Assembly (NCBI GenBank): GCA_031367105.1
Contig: JANLPG010000145.1
Span: 62,001 to 126,000, forward strand
DNA length: 64,000 bases
From: Palsa-1233 sp031367105
GTDB lineage: Bacteria; Gemmatimonadota; Gemmatimonadetes; Gemmatimonadales; GWC2-71-9
Reading direction: 5' to 3'
Shown: positions 53,014-60,278 of the stretch, one piece after another
How the letters are laid out: each line of letters opens with the position of its first letter
Position numbering within the stretch: the first letter of the stretch is position 1
The notes under the pieces: model-generated
Databases searched by the model: none
What the model was told of the DNA's origin: nothing
Seen by the model: only the letters and a program-made list of their open reading frames with translations
Position numbers and translations under genes: made by a program

Positions 53014-54366
53014 TTGCGACTTCGTCCCACCCCCGCCCAGTTCCTGCACGACTGCTTCCTTGCCGGCGTCGAAGCGGTGCGTCCGGAACATTGCCTCCCC
53101 CCGGCGCTCGCCGCCGCGGGGCGTTCCCACGGGCCCTGCGCTGTGCTGGCAGTGGGAAAGGCTGCCCCAGGGATGGCGCGGGTCATCGCGGAATCGCTGG
53201 CCGCCAGTGGTACCCTGCTGCTTCCGGCGCTTGTGGTTGGCATAGCCGCGGAAGGGGTGGGTCTGGTTGGCGATCATCCGGTGCCGGGCCCCGCCTCCGT
53301 CCGGGCAGCGCAGTCAATCGCCAACTGGGTCCGCGACCTTCCGCCGGAGGCCGACGTCCATATCGCGATCTCCGGGGGTGCGAGTGCGCTGATAGCGGCC
53401 CCGCTCACAGGCCTGACCTTCGAGGAACTTCGCGAGGGTTTCTCCTTCCTGCTCGGCTCCGGGCTCGACATCGATGCGATGAATGCCGTCCGCAAGCGGC
53501 TCACTCGCTGGAGCGCTGGCCGACTCGCGCGGGCGCTGGCGCCGCGCCGAACCTTCGTCTGGCTGATCTCCGACGTGCCGGGAGATGACCCCTCGACCAT
53601 CGGCTCGGGGCCCTGCCACGGCGATCCCTGGACCGGCGCCCAGCTGCGAAGCCACCTCGAAGGTCGAGGCCTTTGGTCGGACCTCTCGCCGGCAGTGCGG
53701 GCAGCGATCGCAATCGAGACACTCAAACCCGACGCAGCGGGGCTTGGCGAAGTCCGCTGGGAGATCGTGGCGCGGAACGCCGATGCCCTTGCCGCATCGG
53801 CGCGGTTTGCTGCCCAAATCGGGATCACGACCCACCTCGCAACGGTGTCGCTCTCAGGCGAAGCCCGCGCGACCGGCCGCATCATCGCGCGGAAGTTGCT
53901 TCAGGCCCAGCGCGGAGCCATCGCTCCAAACCTTCTCTACGATCCAGCGCCGCGACCCCCCGAATTGTGGCTGTACGGCGGCGAGACGGTAGTAACTCTG
54001 GGCGACGCGACGACGGCCGGCGGTCGCAATCAGGAACTCGCGCTTGCTGCCGCAGAAGTGCTCGCGATGCCAGGCAGGGATGACACCACGGTACTGCTTG
54101 CCGCTGGCACCGACGGACGTGATGGTACTACAACCGAGGCGGGTGCCATCATTGATGGCTCCACGTGGCAGAGGATGACCGCAAGCGGCCGCAACCCTCG
54201 CCAGGATCTCGCGCGACACCGGTCGCACGACGCTTTGGCGGCGGGAAATGCTTTGATCCGCACGGGACACACGGGGACGAACGTGATGGATGTGGTGCTG
54301 GCACTGAGCGATAAGTGGTCGTTCCTCTACCCTCCAGAGGCACGATCGTTCGACCGGAAGAACTGA
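53014..54366 (+). CDS. glycerate 2-kinase (GckA/TtuD/MOFRL type)
   Basis: This 450-residue class II glycerate kinase phosphorylates D-glycerate to 2-phosphoglycerate. AVGKAAPGMARV, IAISGGASALIAAPL, GLDIDAMNAVRKRLTRWSAGRLA and SDVPGDDPSTIGSGP lie in the N-terminal domain. The C-terminal MOFRL domain has GETVVTLGDATTAGGRNQELAL and AAGTDGRDGTTTEAGA. The TTG start has GGAG 5 nt before it. It pairs divergently with the hydroxyacid dehydrogenase. Confidence 0.94.
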   Translation: MRLRPTPAQFLHDCFLAGVEAVRPEHCLPPALAAAGRSHGPCAVLAVGKAAPGMARVIAESLAASGTLLLPALVVGIAAEGVGLVGDHPVPGPASVRAAQSIANWVRDLPPEADVHIAISGGASALIAAPLTGLTFEELREGFSFLLGSGLDIDAMNAVRKRLTRWSAGRLARALAPRRTFVWLISDVPGDDPSTIGSGPCHGDPWTGAQLRSHLEGRGLWSDLSPAVRAAIAIETLKPDAAGLGEVRWEIVARNADALAASARFAAQIGITTHLATVSLSGEARATGRIIARKLLQAQRGAIAPNLLYDPAPRPPELWLYGGETVVTLGDATTAGGRNQELALAAAEVLAMPGRDDTTVLLAAGTDGRDGTTTEAGAIIDGSTWQRMTASGRNPRQDLARHRSHDALAAGNALIRTGHTGTNVMDVVLALSDKWSFLYPPEARSFDRKN

Positions 54367-54368
54367 AA

Positions 54369-54402
54369 GAGGTGCCGACCCACATCTGGGGTACGGCACC
54401 TC
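54369..54402. terminator. bidirectional hairpin between convergent genes
   Basis: GAGGTGCCG and CGGCACCTC form a perfect 9-bp stem that extends by ACCC/GGGT past one bulged A, with a 7-nt loop. It starts 3 nt after the glycerate kinase stop. On the minus strand it is followed by TTTC, so it most likely ends the trp-pan-LytR_C-side transcript; the plus side has no T-tract. Confidence 0.6.
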
Positions 54403-54414
54403 CCGGTCCAACTC

Positions 54415-54804
54415 TTATCGCAGCAGGCGCGCTGCGGAGACCTCGGCGATCGCCACATCGGGCGAGCGCTGGACGAATTCAAACAACCGCTGCTGGAAGT
54501 CGCTGCCTTCCTCATCGGCGCGTACCATCACGCGAGCCGCTTCGAGCAGGCTCGGCACCCGAGCGTCCGCCTCCGGTGAATCCTCGAGCATGGCCTCGTC
54601 CATTGCAACGAGCAACGCAGTGAGCGGGCGCAGCCAGGCAAACCACGGATCGTGGATCGCGAGCTGAAGCGCGTCGGCGGAACCGGGGACGCGGCCGTGC
54701 AGGCGTTCATAGGCTAACCGCTCCGCATCGAGCAAGTTGCGGTGCAGGTTGAGCATCGCCTCGCGCACGGGGCCCAGCCGCAGCTGCAGATCGGATGACG
54801 TCAC
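54415..54804 (-). CDS. conserved-looking hypothetical protein (129 aa), helical
   Basis: This is a 129-residue soluble protein. No family is recognised. It is predicted mostly helical, with LLDAERLAYERLHGRVPGSADALQLA then DPWFAWLRPLTALLVAMDEAM, whose PWFAWLRPL core is likely conserved, and a C-terminal FQQRLFEFVQRSPDVAIAEVSAARLL. The GTG at 54804 is fixed by an excellent AAGGAG 8 nt upstream. It lies 80 nt after the LytR_C gene and ends before a strong terminator, so it is probably last of that operon. Confidence 0.7.
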   Translation of the reverse strand: MTSSDLQLRLGPVREAMLNLHRNLLDAERLAYERLHGRVPGSADALQLAIHDPWFAWLRPLTALLVAMDEAMLEDSPEADARVPSLLEAARVMVRADEEGSDFQQRLFEFVQRSPDVAIAEVSAARLLR

Positions 54805-54884
54805 AACTCGAACTCCTTCTGAACGGTGACATACCACTCGCAGCTTGAAACGTGCCAGCCGGCTCAGAAGTTCCCGCCCGCGGT

Positions 54885-55313
54885 TCAGTGCCCCTGGGGT
54901 ACCCGGAATTGCTTTCCGAGCAGAACCGTCAGGTCGACCAGCCTGGTGGTGTCGGGCTCCCGGATGATCTCGGCGTCGCCGAGCGCCTCGAGCACCCTGC
55001 CAACACCCGTCGTGTCGCCCCGGCGAATCAGGATCCGGTTTCGCTCGTGGCCCCGTTGTGACCCGGCCGCATTCCCGACGTATACCACGTCGAGCCGGGC
55101 CCGGCGCAGGAGCAGCATCCCGGCTCGCCCGGCCTGGCTCACGCCACCGGCGTTCAGTACTTCCACCTGCACCACGTGGGGAAGCGGATTCCAGACACGA
55201 ACCGTTGCGACCTCCACGGCTGCCGGGGGTCGCCAGAGCACTCTGCCGGCGGCAAGGACTGCGAGCGCCGTGACGGCCACCCCACCGACCCACCAGCCAC
55301 GAGGAATCGTCAT
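54885..55313 (-). CDS. LytR_C-domain membrane protein
   Basis: This is a 142-residue bitopic protein: a short cytoplasmic MTIPRGW, one membrane helix (VGGVAVTALAVLAAGRVLW), and an extracytoplasmic LytR C-terminal-type domain with VEVLNAGGVSQAGRAGMLLL, VVYVGNA and a final TVLLGKQF. The catalytic LytR-CpsA-Psr domain is absent. In many bacteria such a gene follows yqeK, as here, with a 4-nt overlap. Its role is not established; an envelope function is assumed from the domain. Confidence 0.8.
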   Translation of the reverse strand: MTIPRGWWVGGVAVTALAVLAAGRVLWRPPAAVEVATVRVWNPLPHVVQVEVLNAGGVSQAGRAGMLLLRRARLDVVYVGNAAGSQRGHERNRILIRRGDTTGVGRVLEALGDAEIIREPDTTRLVDLTVLLGKQFRVPQGH

Positions 55314-55870
55314 CCGAGCAGCGCCGCGCGGAATGCGAGGGATTCCTGCGGCAGCGTCCATCCCTGCGTCAGGGCATACTCGAGCCGGCAACTGACGACG
55401 GACCGCAGCACCGCATCCGGCTCCTCCGGATAGCGGACCGCGAGCGCGGCGCGGTCGGCGCGGTCGAAGGCTCGCCCCGGTTCCAGAAAGTCGGCGCAGT
55501 AGAGGGCACGGCCGATTCGGCCCCAGCCCACCCAGCCGACGGAGTGCCACCGCACGGCGCTGAGAACATCGGCGTCGCGTTCGCCCTCCAGTTCGGCACG
55601 CGCCGCAGCCGCCGGTCCGTGCCGCAACTCGACCGGACCGTCGACGTGCGGAGCCCAGCGACGCATCTCGGCCTCCGGCGCGTCGCGCAAGGCGTCGTGC
55701 AGCCAGACGGCACGGAGCCAGCGCGCGCGCTCCTCGGCCGGTAACCGCAGCGCCGTCACCCATCCCCGCATCAGGGTGACCACCCGCTCGATATGCTCGC
55801 GCCGAGCGGCCGTGACGACGGCCCATGGCGGCAAGCCATCCTGGGCCGAACGAAGCGGATCGACGAGCAT
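55310..55870 (-). CDS. HD-domain hydrolase, YqeK-like (diadenosine tetraphosphatase family)
   Basis: This is a 186-residue HD phosphohydrolase. The metal ligands appear in order: His26 (RREHIERV), His58-Asp59 (WLHDALRD), His84, His109 (AVRWHSVG) and Asp127 (YCADFLEPGR). The WHxxG and ADxxEPGR spacing matches YqeK, which splits Ap4A symmetrically. The usual partner genes nadD and rsfS are not adjacent, but the LytR_C gene is. The ATG at 55870 gives the family N-terminus. Confidence 0.82.
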   Translation of the reverse strand: MLVDPLRSAQDGLPPWAVVTAARREHIERVVTLMRGWVTALRLPAEERARWLRAVWLHDALRDAPEAEMRRWAPHVDGPVELRHGPAAAARAELEGERDADVLSAVRWHSVGWVGWGRIGRALYCADFLEPGRAFDRADRAALAVRYPEEPDAVLRSVVSCRLEYALTQGWTLPQESLAFRAALLG

Positions 55871-55875
55871 CGGAG

Positions 55876-55992
55876 TCAGCGTCCCGCAGTCGGATCGGCC
55901 ACGGTGGTATTCCGGGCGCCACGGAACACCACCGCTGCAGTGACGAGCGGGCGGTCGCACGTGGACGTCCTCAGGCGGCGGCGAATCGTCAC
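55876..55992 (-). CDS. possible 38-aa open frame between panC and the YqeK-like gene
   Basis: A GTG overlapping the panC stop by 4 nt opens MTIRRRLRTSTCDRPLVTAA and ends DPTAGR, 5 nt before the YqeK ATG. It exactly fills the gap, which is suggestive in so compact an operon. There is no recognisable domain, and GTG overlaps of this sort occur by chance. Confidence 0.25.
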   Translation of the reverse strand: MTIRRRLRTSTCDRPLVTAAVVFRGARNTTVADPTAGR

Positions 55993-56843
55993 GCCCGCAC
56001 CTCATTCAGGATCACGTTGTCGATGAGCCGGGTTGTTCCGACCCGCGCCGCGACGGCGACGACAGTCCCGGCTTCGGCGCGCGCGACGGGCGCCAAGGAG
56101 TCCGGGTCGGCCACGGCGATGTAGTCCGGGACAACCCCACCGGCCGATGCAAAGACGGCGGCGGCGAGCTCGCGCAGCACGTTGGCATCGCGTTCACCCG
56201 CACGCCAGCGGAGTTCGACCGCGTGCAGGGCGTGCGACAGGGAGAGTGCCTGAATTCTCGTCGCTGGCGTGAGGTAGGCGTTCCGTGAACTGAGGGCCAG
56301 GCCGTCGGTGTCACGCACCGTCGGCAGCACTCGCAGCGCGAGCGGGAAGTCGAGATCTCGAACCAGCTTGCGGATCAGGGTGACCTGCTCGAGGTCCTTC
56401 TGTCCAAAGGCGGCCACGTCGGGCCGCACAATATTGAACAATTTGGCGACCACCGTCAGCACGCCATCGAAGTGTCCCGGGCGATGCGCACCTTCCCAGC
56501 GGGACGCGGTCGCACCGGCGACCACCCGGATTTCCGCACCTGGCGGGTACATCTCGGCCACCGACGGGGCAAAGAGGATTTCGACACCGCGGGAGGCGGC
56601 CAGCGCACGATCACGCTCGATGTTCCGGGGGTAGCGACTGAGATCTTCGTTCGGCCCGAACTGCAGCGGGTTGACAAAGATGCTCATCACGATGATGTCG
56701 ACCACCGAACGAAGGTCATCCACCAATGCGAGATGGCCATCGTGGAGAAAGCCCATCGTGGGCACGAAACCGATGGTACGCCCCGCCTCTCGTTCGCGCA
56801 CCAGTCGCGCACGGAGCGGCTCGATCGATGCGTATTCGTCCAT
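55989..56843 (-). CDS. panC: pantothenate synthetase
   Basis: PanC ligates pantoate and beta-alanine with ATP. The 284-residue protein has PTMGFLHDGHLAL (HIGH-type nucleotide motif), SIFVNPLQFGPNEDLSRYP, VAFGQKDLEQ and LALSSRNAYL (the KMSKS-like loop). The ATG at 56843 is preferred; a TTG three codons upstream overlaps the panB stop by 4 nt. It forms a folK-panB-panC run. Confidence 0.96.
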   Translation of the reverse strand: MDEYASIEPLRARLVREREAGRTIGFVPTMGFLHDGHLALVDDLRSVVDIIVMSIFVNPLQFGPNEDLSRYPRNIERDRALAASRGVEILFAPSVAEMYPPGAEIRVVAGATASRWEGAHRPGHFDGVLTVVAKLFNIVRPDVAAFGQKDLEQVTLIRKLVRDLDFPLALRVLPTVRDTDGLALSSRNAYLTPATRIQALSLSHALHAVELRWRAGERDANVLRELAAAVFASAGGVVPDYIAVADPDSLAPVARAEAGTVVAVAARVGTTRLIDNVILNEVRA

Positions 56844-56848
56844 CGTGA

Positions 56849-57655
56849 TCAATCGAACGAGTGGGCGTCGTCGGGATATGCCCCGGTGCGGACCTCGGCG
56901 GCGAACTGTCCTGCCGCATCGCGCACGGTACCGGATAGCTCGGCATAGCGCTTCAGGAATCGGGGTGCGAAACCATCATTGAGCCCCAGCATATCGTGGA
57001 GCACGAGCACCTGCCCATCGCAGCCATTCCCTGCCCCGATACCGATCGTGGGAATCGTGAGGGCCTGCGAGACCTGGGTTGCCAGTCCGCGGGGAACCAA
57101 CTCAAGCACAATCGCGCTGGCACCGGCGTCCTGCAGCGCCATCGCATCATCGAGGAGGCGTTTCGCTGCCGGCGCGTCGCGCCCCTGAACCCGATATCCC
57201 CCGAGTGTATTGATCGCCTGCGGGGTGAGCCCCAGATGTCCAACAACGGGAATGCCACGGTCAACCAGTGCGCGGACGGTCTCCGCCATTGGAGCACCGC
57301 CTTCAAGCTTTACGGCCTGACAGTCGGTCTCGGCGAGCACCCGGCCGGCATTCCGGATCGCTTCTTCGGGAGAGACCTGATAGGAGAGAAATGGCAGATC
57401 GACGACGATCGGCGTGCGCTCGGTACCCCGCCGAACGCTGGCGGCGTGGTAGATCATCTGGTCGAGTGTGGCACTCAAGGTTGAGCGCTGACCGGCCAGG
57501 ACCTCGTTGAGCGAGTCGCCCACCAGAAAAATGTCGATTCCTGCGCTTTCCAGCAGACGAGCGAAGAGCGCGTCATAACAGGTCAACATCACCAGCCGAC
57601 GCCCATCGTGTTTGCGGGTGGTGAGTTCGGGCATCGACAGCGGTCGGTCAGCCAT
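56849..57655 (-). CDS. panB: 3-methyl-2-oxobutanoate hydroxymethyltransferase
   Basis: PanB makes ketopantoate from alpha-ketoisovalerate and methylene-tetrahydrofolate. The 268-residue protein has LTCYDALFARLLESAGID, the metal-binding VGDSL, VKLEGG, VVGHLGLTPQ and TIGIGAGNGCDGQVLV-type motifs (split around residues 200-215). The ATG at 57655 overlaps folK by 8 nt. Its folate cofactor links it to folK. Confidence 0.96.
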   Translation of the reverse strand: MADRPLSMPELTTRKHDGRRLVMLTCYDALFARLLESAGIDIFLVGDSLNEVLAGQRSTLSATLDQMIYHAASVRRGTERTPIVVDLPFLSYQVSPEEAIRNAGRVLAETDCQAVKLEGGAPMAETVRALVDRGIPVVGHLGLTPQAINTLGGYRVQGRDAPAAKRLLDDAMALQDAGASAIVLELVPRGLATQVSQALTIPTIGIGAGNGCDGQVLVLHDMLGLNDGFAPRFLKRYAELSGTVRDAAGQFAAEVRTGAYPDDAHSFD

Positions 57656-58064
57656 GGGCCTCCACAGCGGCGATCTGCCGCGCCCAGAAGTTCCGGTCGC
57701 GCAGCCCGGGGTGGGGCAGCACGAGGTCGGGGAGATCACACATCAGGTCGCCAAAATACACGACGTCGAGATCGAGCGTTCGCGAGCACCAGGGTGTATC
57801 GCGCGTCCGGCCGGCTTCGCGCTCGATCGCGTGACACGCTCCGAGTAATTCGGCGGCCGGTCGGTCGGTCTCGAGCAGGACCACCTGGTTCAAGTACGGT
57901 GGCTGCGGCAGTCCGCCCAGCGGTGGGGTCTCTTCGACCGTTGACTCAGCCACCACCGCGGTCCCGGGCAAGGCGGCCAGCCGACGTCGTGCCAGATCAA
58001 GGCAGGCGGCACGATCACCGAGGTTGCTGCCCAGGGCAACGCAAGCCCGCACGGAACGTGTCAC
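57648..58064 (-). CDS. folK: 2-amino-4-hydroxy-6-hydroxymethyldihydropteridine diphosphokinase (HPPK)
   Basis: FolK transfers pyrophosphate to the pterin in folate synthesis. The 138-residue protein has VALGSNLGDRAACL, the substrate loop, and TRTLDLDVVYFGD-like CSRTLDLDVVYFGD with the metal-binding Asp pair, followed by LPHPGLRDRNF. It lies between trpA and panB with short overlaps on both sides. No folB or folP gene is in the window. Confidence 0.95.
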   Translation of the reverse strand: MTRSVRACVALGSNLGDRAACLDLARRRLAALPGTAVVAESTVEETPPLGGLPQPPYLNQVVLLETDRPAAELLGACHAIEREAGRTRDTPWCSRTLDLDVVYFGDLMCDLPDLVLPHPGLRDRNFWARQIAAVEAHG

Positions 58065-58867
58065 CGCCCCTCGATTGCGGCGCGGAGTTCGCGGAGGAAG
58101 ACCCCGGCCGCGGTGACTCCGCGCGCGCCGAGCACATCGACCAGCGCACTACCGACGACCACCCCATCCGCCAGCCTGCCAACCACTCGCGCCTGCTCGG
58201 CGGTGGAGATCCCGAACCCGACGGCTATCGGGAGCGCGGTCGCGGCGCGCACCCGCGCCACCGATTCTTCCAGTCCAGTCGCCAGCTCGCGGGACGCACC
58301 GGTCACCCCGAGTCGCGCGACGAGATAGATGAATCCCTGTCCCCCGTTGACGGCTCGCGAGATTCGTTCCGAAGCCGTCGTGGGGGCGACGAGCCGGATC
58401 AGGTCGAGTGGCGAGGTGCGCACCTCCGCCTCTGTCGCCGGGTCGGCCCCCGCGGGGAGGTCGGTCAGGAGTAAGCCGGCCACCCCGATCGCGGCAGCAT
58501 CGGCGAGTAGCCGCGTCACGCCGTATTGCAGGACCGGATTAAAGTAGGAGAACAACACGACCGGCGCCCGGAGTTCTGCGCGCGCGATCAGCGCGAGCGT
58601 GCCAGGCAACGTCATCCCGTTGGCCAACGCCTTGAAGGTCGACGCCTGTATGGTCGGGCCATCGGCCAGTGGGTCGGAGAAGGGGACTCCGACCTCGATG
58701 ACATCGGCGTGCGCATCGGCTACCCGAAGTGCGGCCAGCGAATCGTCCACCGTCGGGAAGCCGGCGGTGAGGTACGGGATGAGCGCCGGGCGCCCGGCGG
58801 TGCGCAGCGCGGCCCAGGTGCGGTCCAGCCGCGACTCAGATGAAGAAATCACCGACGACAAGGCCAT
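58061..58867 (-). CDS. trpA: tryptophan synthase alpha chain
   Basis: TrpA cleaves indole-3-glycerol phosphate to indole. The 268-residue protein has catalytic Glu58 and Asp69 in EVGVPFSDPLADGPTIQ, and the phosphate-binding VGFGIS and GVVVGSALV motifs. The ATG at 58867 overlaps the end of the HD-GYP gene by 32 nt; a GTG five codons in would reduce that to 17 nt. It is separated from trpB by two non-biosynthetic genes, unusual for a pair whose products form one complex. Confidence 0.95.
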   Translation of the reverse strand: MALSSVISSSESRLDRTWAALRTAGRPALIPYLTAGFPTVDDSLAALRVADAHADVIEVGVPFSDPLADGPTIQASTFKALANGMTLPGTLALIARAELRAPVVLFSYFNPVLQYGVTRLLADAAAIGVAGLLLTDLPAGADPATEAEVRTSPLDLIRLVAPTTASERISRAVNGGQGFIYLVARLGVTGASRELATGLEESVARVRAATALPIAVGFGISTAEQARVVGRLADGVVVGSALVDVLGARGVTAAGVFLRELRAAIEGR

Positions 58868-60278
58868 AACGATCCGGTGAAGTGACTTTCACAATGGTGC
58901 GCGGGTAACTGCCGTCGGCCCGCGCGCTGGAGAGGTCGACGAGCTCTCCGGGCGCCGACAAGCGCGCGCCCAGCGCGCTGACCGCGAGGCGCACCAGCGG
59001 CCGGTGCAACTGCTCCGGATCGGGACTCGCGCCGGCAACGACAGCAACCTCGAAGGTGTCGAGAATCACGCAGGTGCCGACAGGATAGATGCCGAGGAGA
59101 TTGATGAGCGCTTTGACGAGCGTCGGATCATAGCCCCGCCCGGGGTTCAGCCACATCTCCCGCAGGACGGCATCGGGCTCCAGCGGCTCGTTCTGGTACG
59201 CGCGCCGCGTGGTCGCGGCGTCGTAGCCATCCGCCACGGTCACCAGGCGAGTGAAGAGGCCGAGGCGGCGCGGACGGATCGCACGCGGGTAGCCACTCAG
59301 GTCCACCTTCATATGATGCTCGTGGGCCGCCAGGATGGCCCGGTAGGGCAGCTCCTCCCCCTCCCGCATCTTGAATAGCGTCAACGTGCCGAGCCAGGGA
59401 TGGGCCTGCATCCGCTGCCATTCGGAATCATCCAGCGACCCGGCCTTGTTGAGAAGCTGAAGATCGAGTCGCGCCTTGCCGATGTCGTGGAGCAGGGCGG
59501 CGAGCCCCAGGTCGTAAAGTTGCATCCGTTCCAGCCCAAGTCGCTTGCCGAGCGTGACCGCGAAAATGGCGACGTTGACCGAGTGTGTGAAGGTGTACTC
59601 ATCGTATTCACGCAACGTCGTGAGCCCGGTGATCGAGAGCTCGTTCTCCATGACCTGGTCGACGATCAGCTGGATGGCGCGCTTGAGCCGACGGGTGCTC
59701 GGCGCGCGCCCCATCCGGACACCCTGCACCACGTCGCGGGCGACCGACACTCCCTGAGCGTAGGTCCGCTTCGCGCGTTCCAGCGCCTCGTCACCCTCGG
59801 GGGTATCGTCCGCCTGTTCGCCGACGGTATCGACCGTCAGTCGGATGATATCGGCCTGCTGCATTCGCTGGCGCAGGATGTCGAGCCCTTCCTCTGGCTC
59901 CACATCGGTCGGCAGCGTCCCCAATGCGCTCAGCCAGGCCTGCCACTCACGACGGGTGACGCCATCGTCCACGCGGAGCAGCCCGACGCCGCAACTCCGC
60001 ATCAGGCCGACGAAGCCGCTGAAGGCTGCAAAATTGTCGAGACCGAGGCGCAAGCGCGTCTGGTTGATGAAGATGAAATCACCGGTGAGCCGGACTTCGA
60101 TGAACCCCTCGAGCTGGAGCACCGAGAGCGCGGTCGCGTGCAGTTCGTCGAGGGATCGCTGGACTGTGGCGTTCTCGAGCGGATAGAGCTTGAGCGCGCG
60201 CTGGGCCCCGTGGATCGCCACGAGCAGCGCCCGGCCCGACTGGCGGAGCAGCGCGTCATCCGGCGCCGGTGCGGTCAT
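58836..60278 (-). CDS. HD-GYP domain protein with N-terminal domain shared with the adjacent HEAT protein
   Basis: This is a 480-residue cytoplasmic protein. Residues about 15-120 form an N-terminal domain (QRALKLY at 26-32, then EVRLTGDFIFIN). A linker follows, then an HD-GYP phosphodiesterase domain with His232, His264-Asp265 in LLHDIGKAR, HEHHMKVDLSGYP (GYP at 329-331) and TVADGYDAATTRR. HD-GYP enzymes degrade cyclic di-GMP or related dinucleotides; which one is unknown. There is no membrane segment or receiver domain. The ATG overlaps the HEAT gene stop by 4 nt. Confidence 0.87.
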   Translation of the reverse strand: MTAPAPDDALLRQSGRALLVAIHGAQRALKLYPLENATVQRSLDELHATALSVLQLEGFIEVRLTGDFIFINQTRLRLGLDNFAAFSGFVGLMRSCGVGLLRVDDGVTRREWQAWLSALGTLPTDVEPEEGLDILRQRMQQADIIRLTVDTVGEQADDTPEGDEALERAKRTYAQGVSVARDVVQGVRMGRAPSTRRLKRAIQLIVDQVMENELSITGLTTLREYDEYTFTHSVNVAIFAVTLGKRLGLERMQLYDLGLAALLHDIGKARLDLQLLNKAGSLDDSEWQRMQAHPWLGTLTLFKMREGEELPYRAILAAHEHHMKVDLSGYPRAIRPRRLGLFTRLVTVADGYDAATTRRAYQNEPLEPDAVLREMWLNPGRGYDPTLVKALINLLGIYPVGTCVILDTFEVAVVAGASPDPEQLHRPLVRLAVSALGARLSAPGELVDLSSARADGSYPRTIVKVTSPDRYGLVVGDFFI

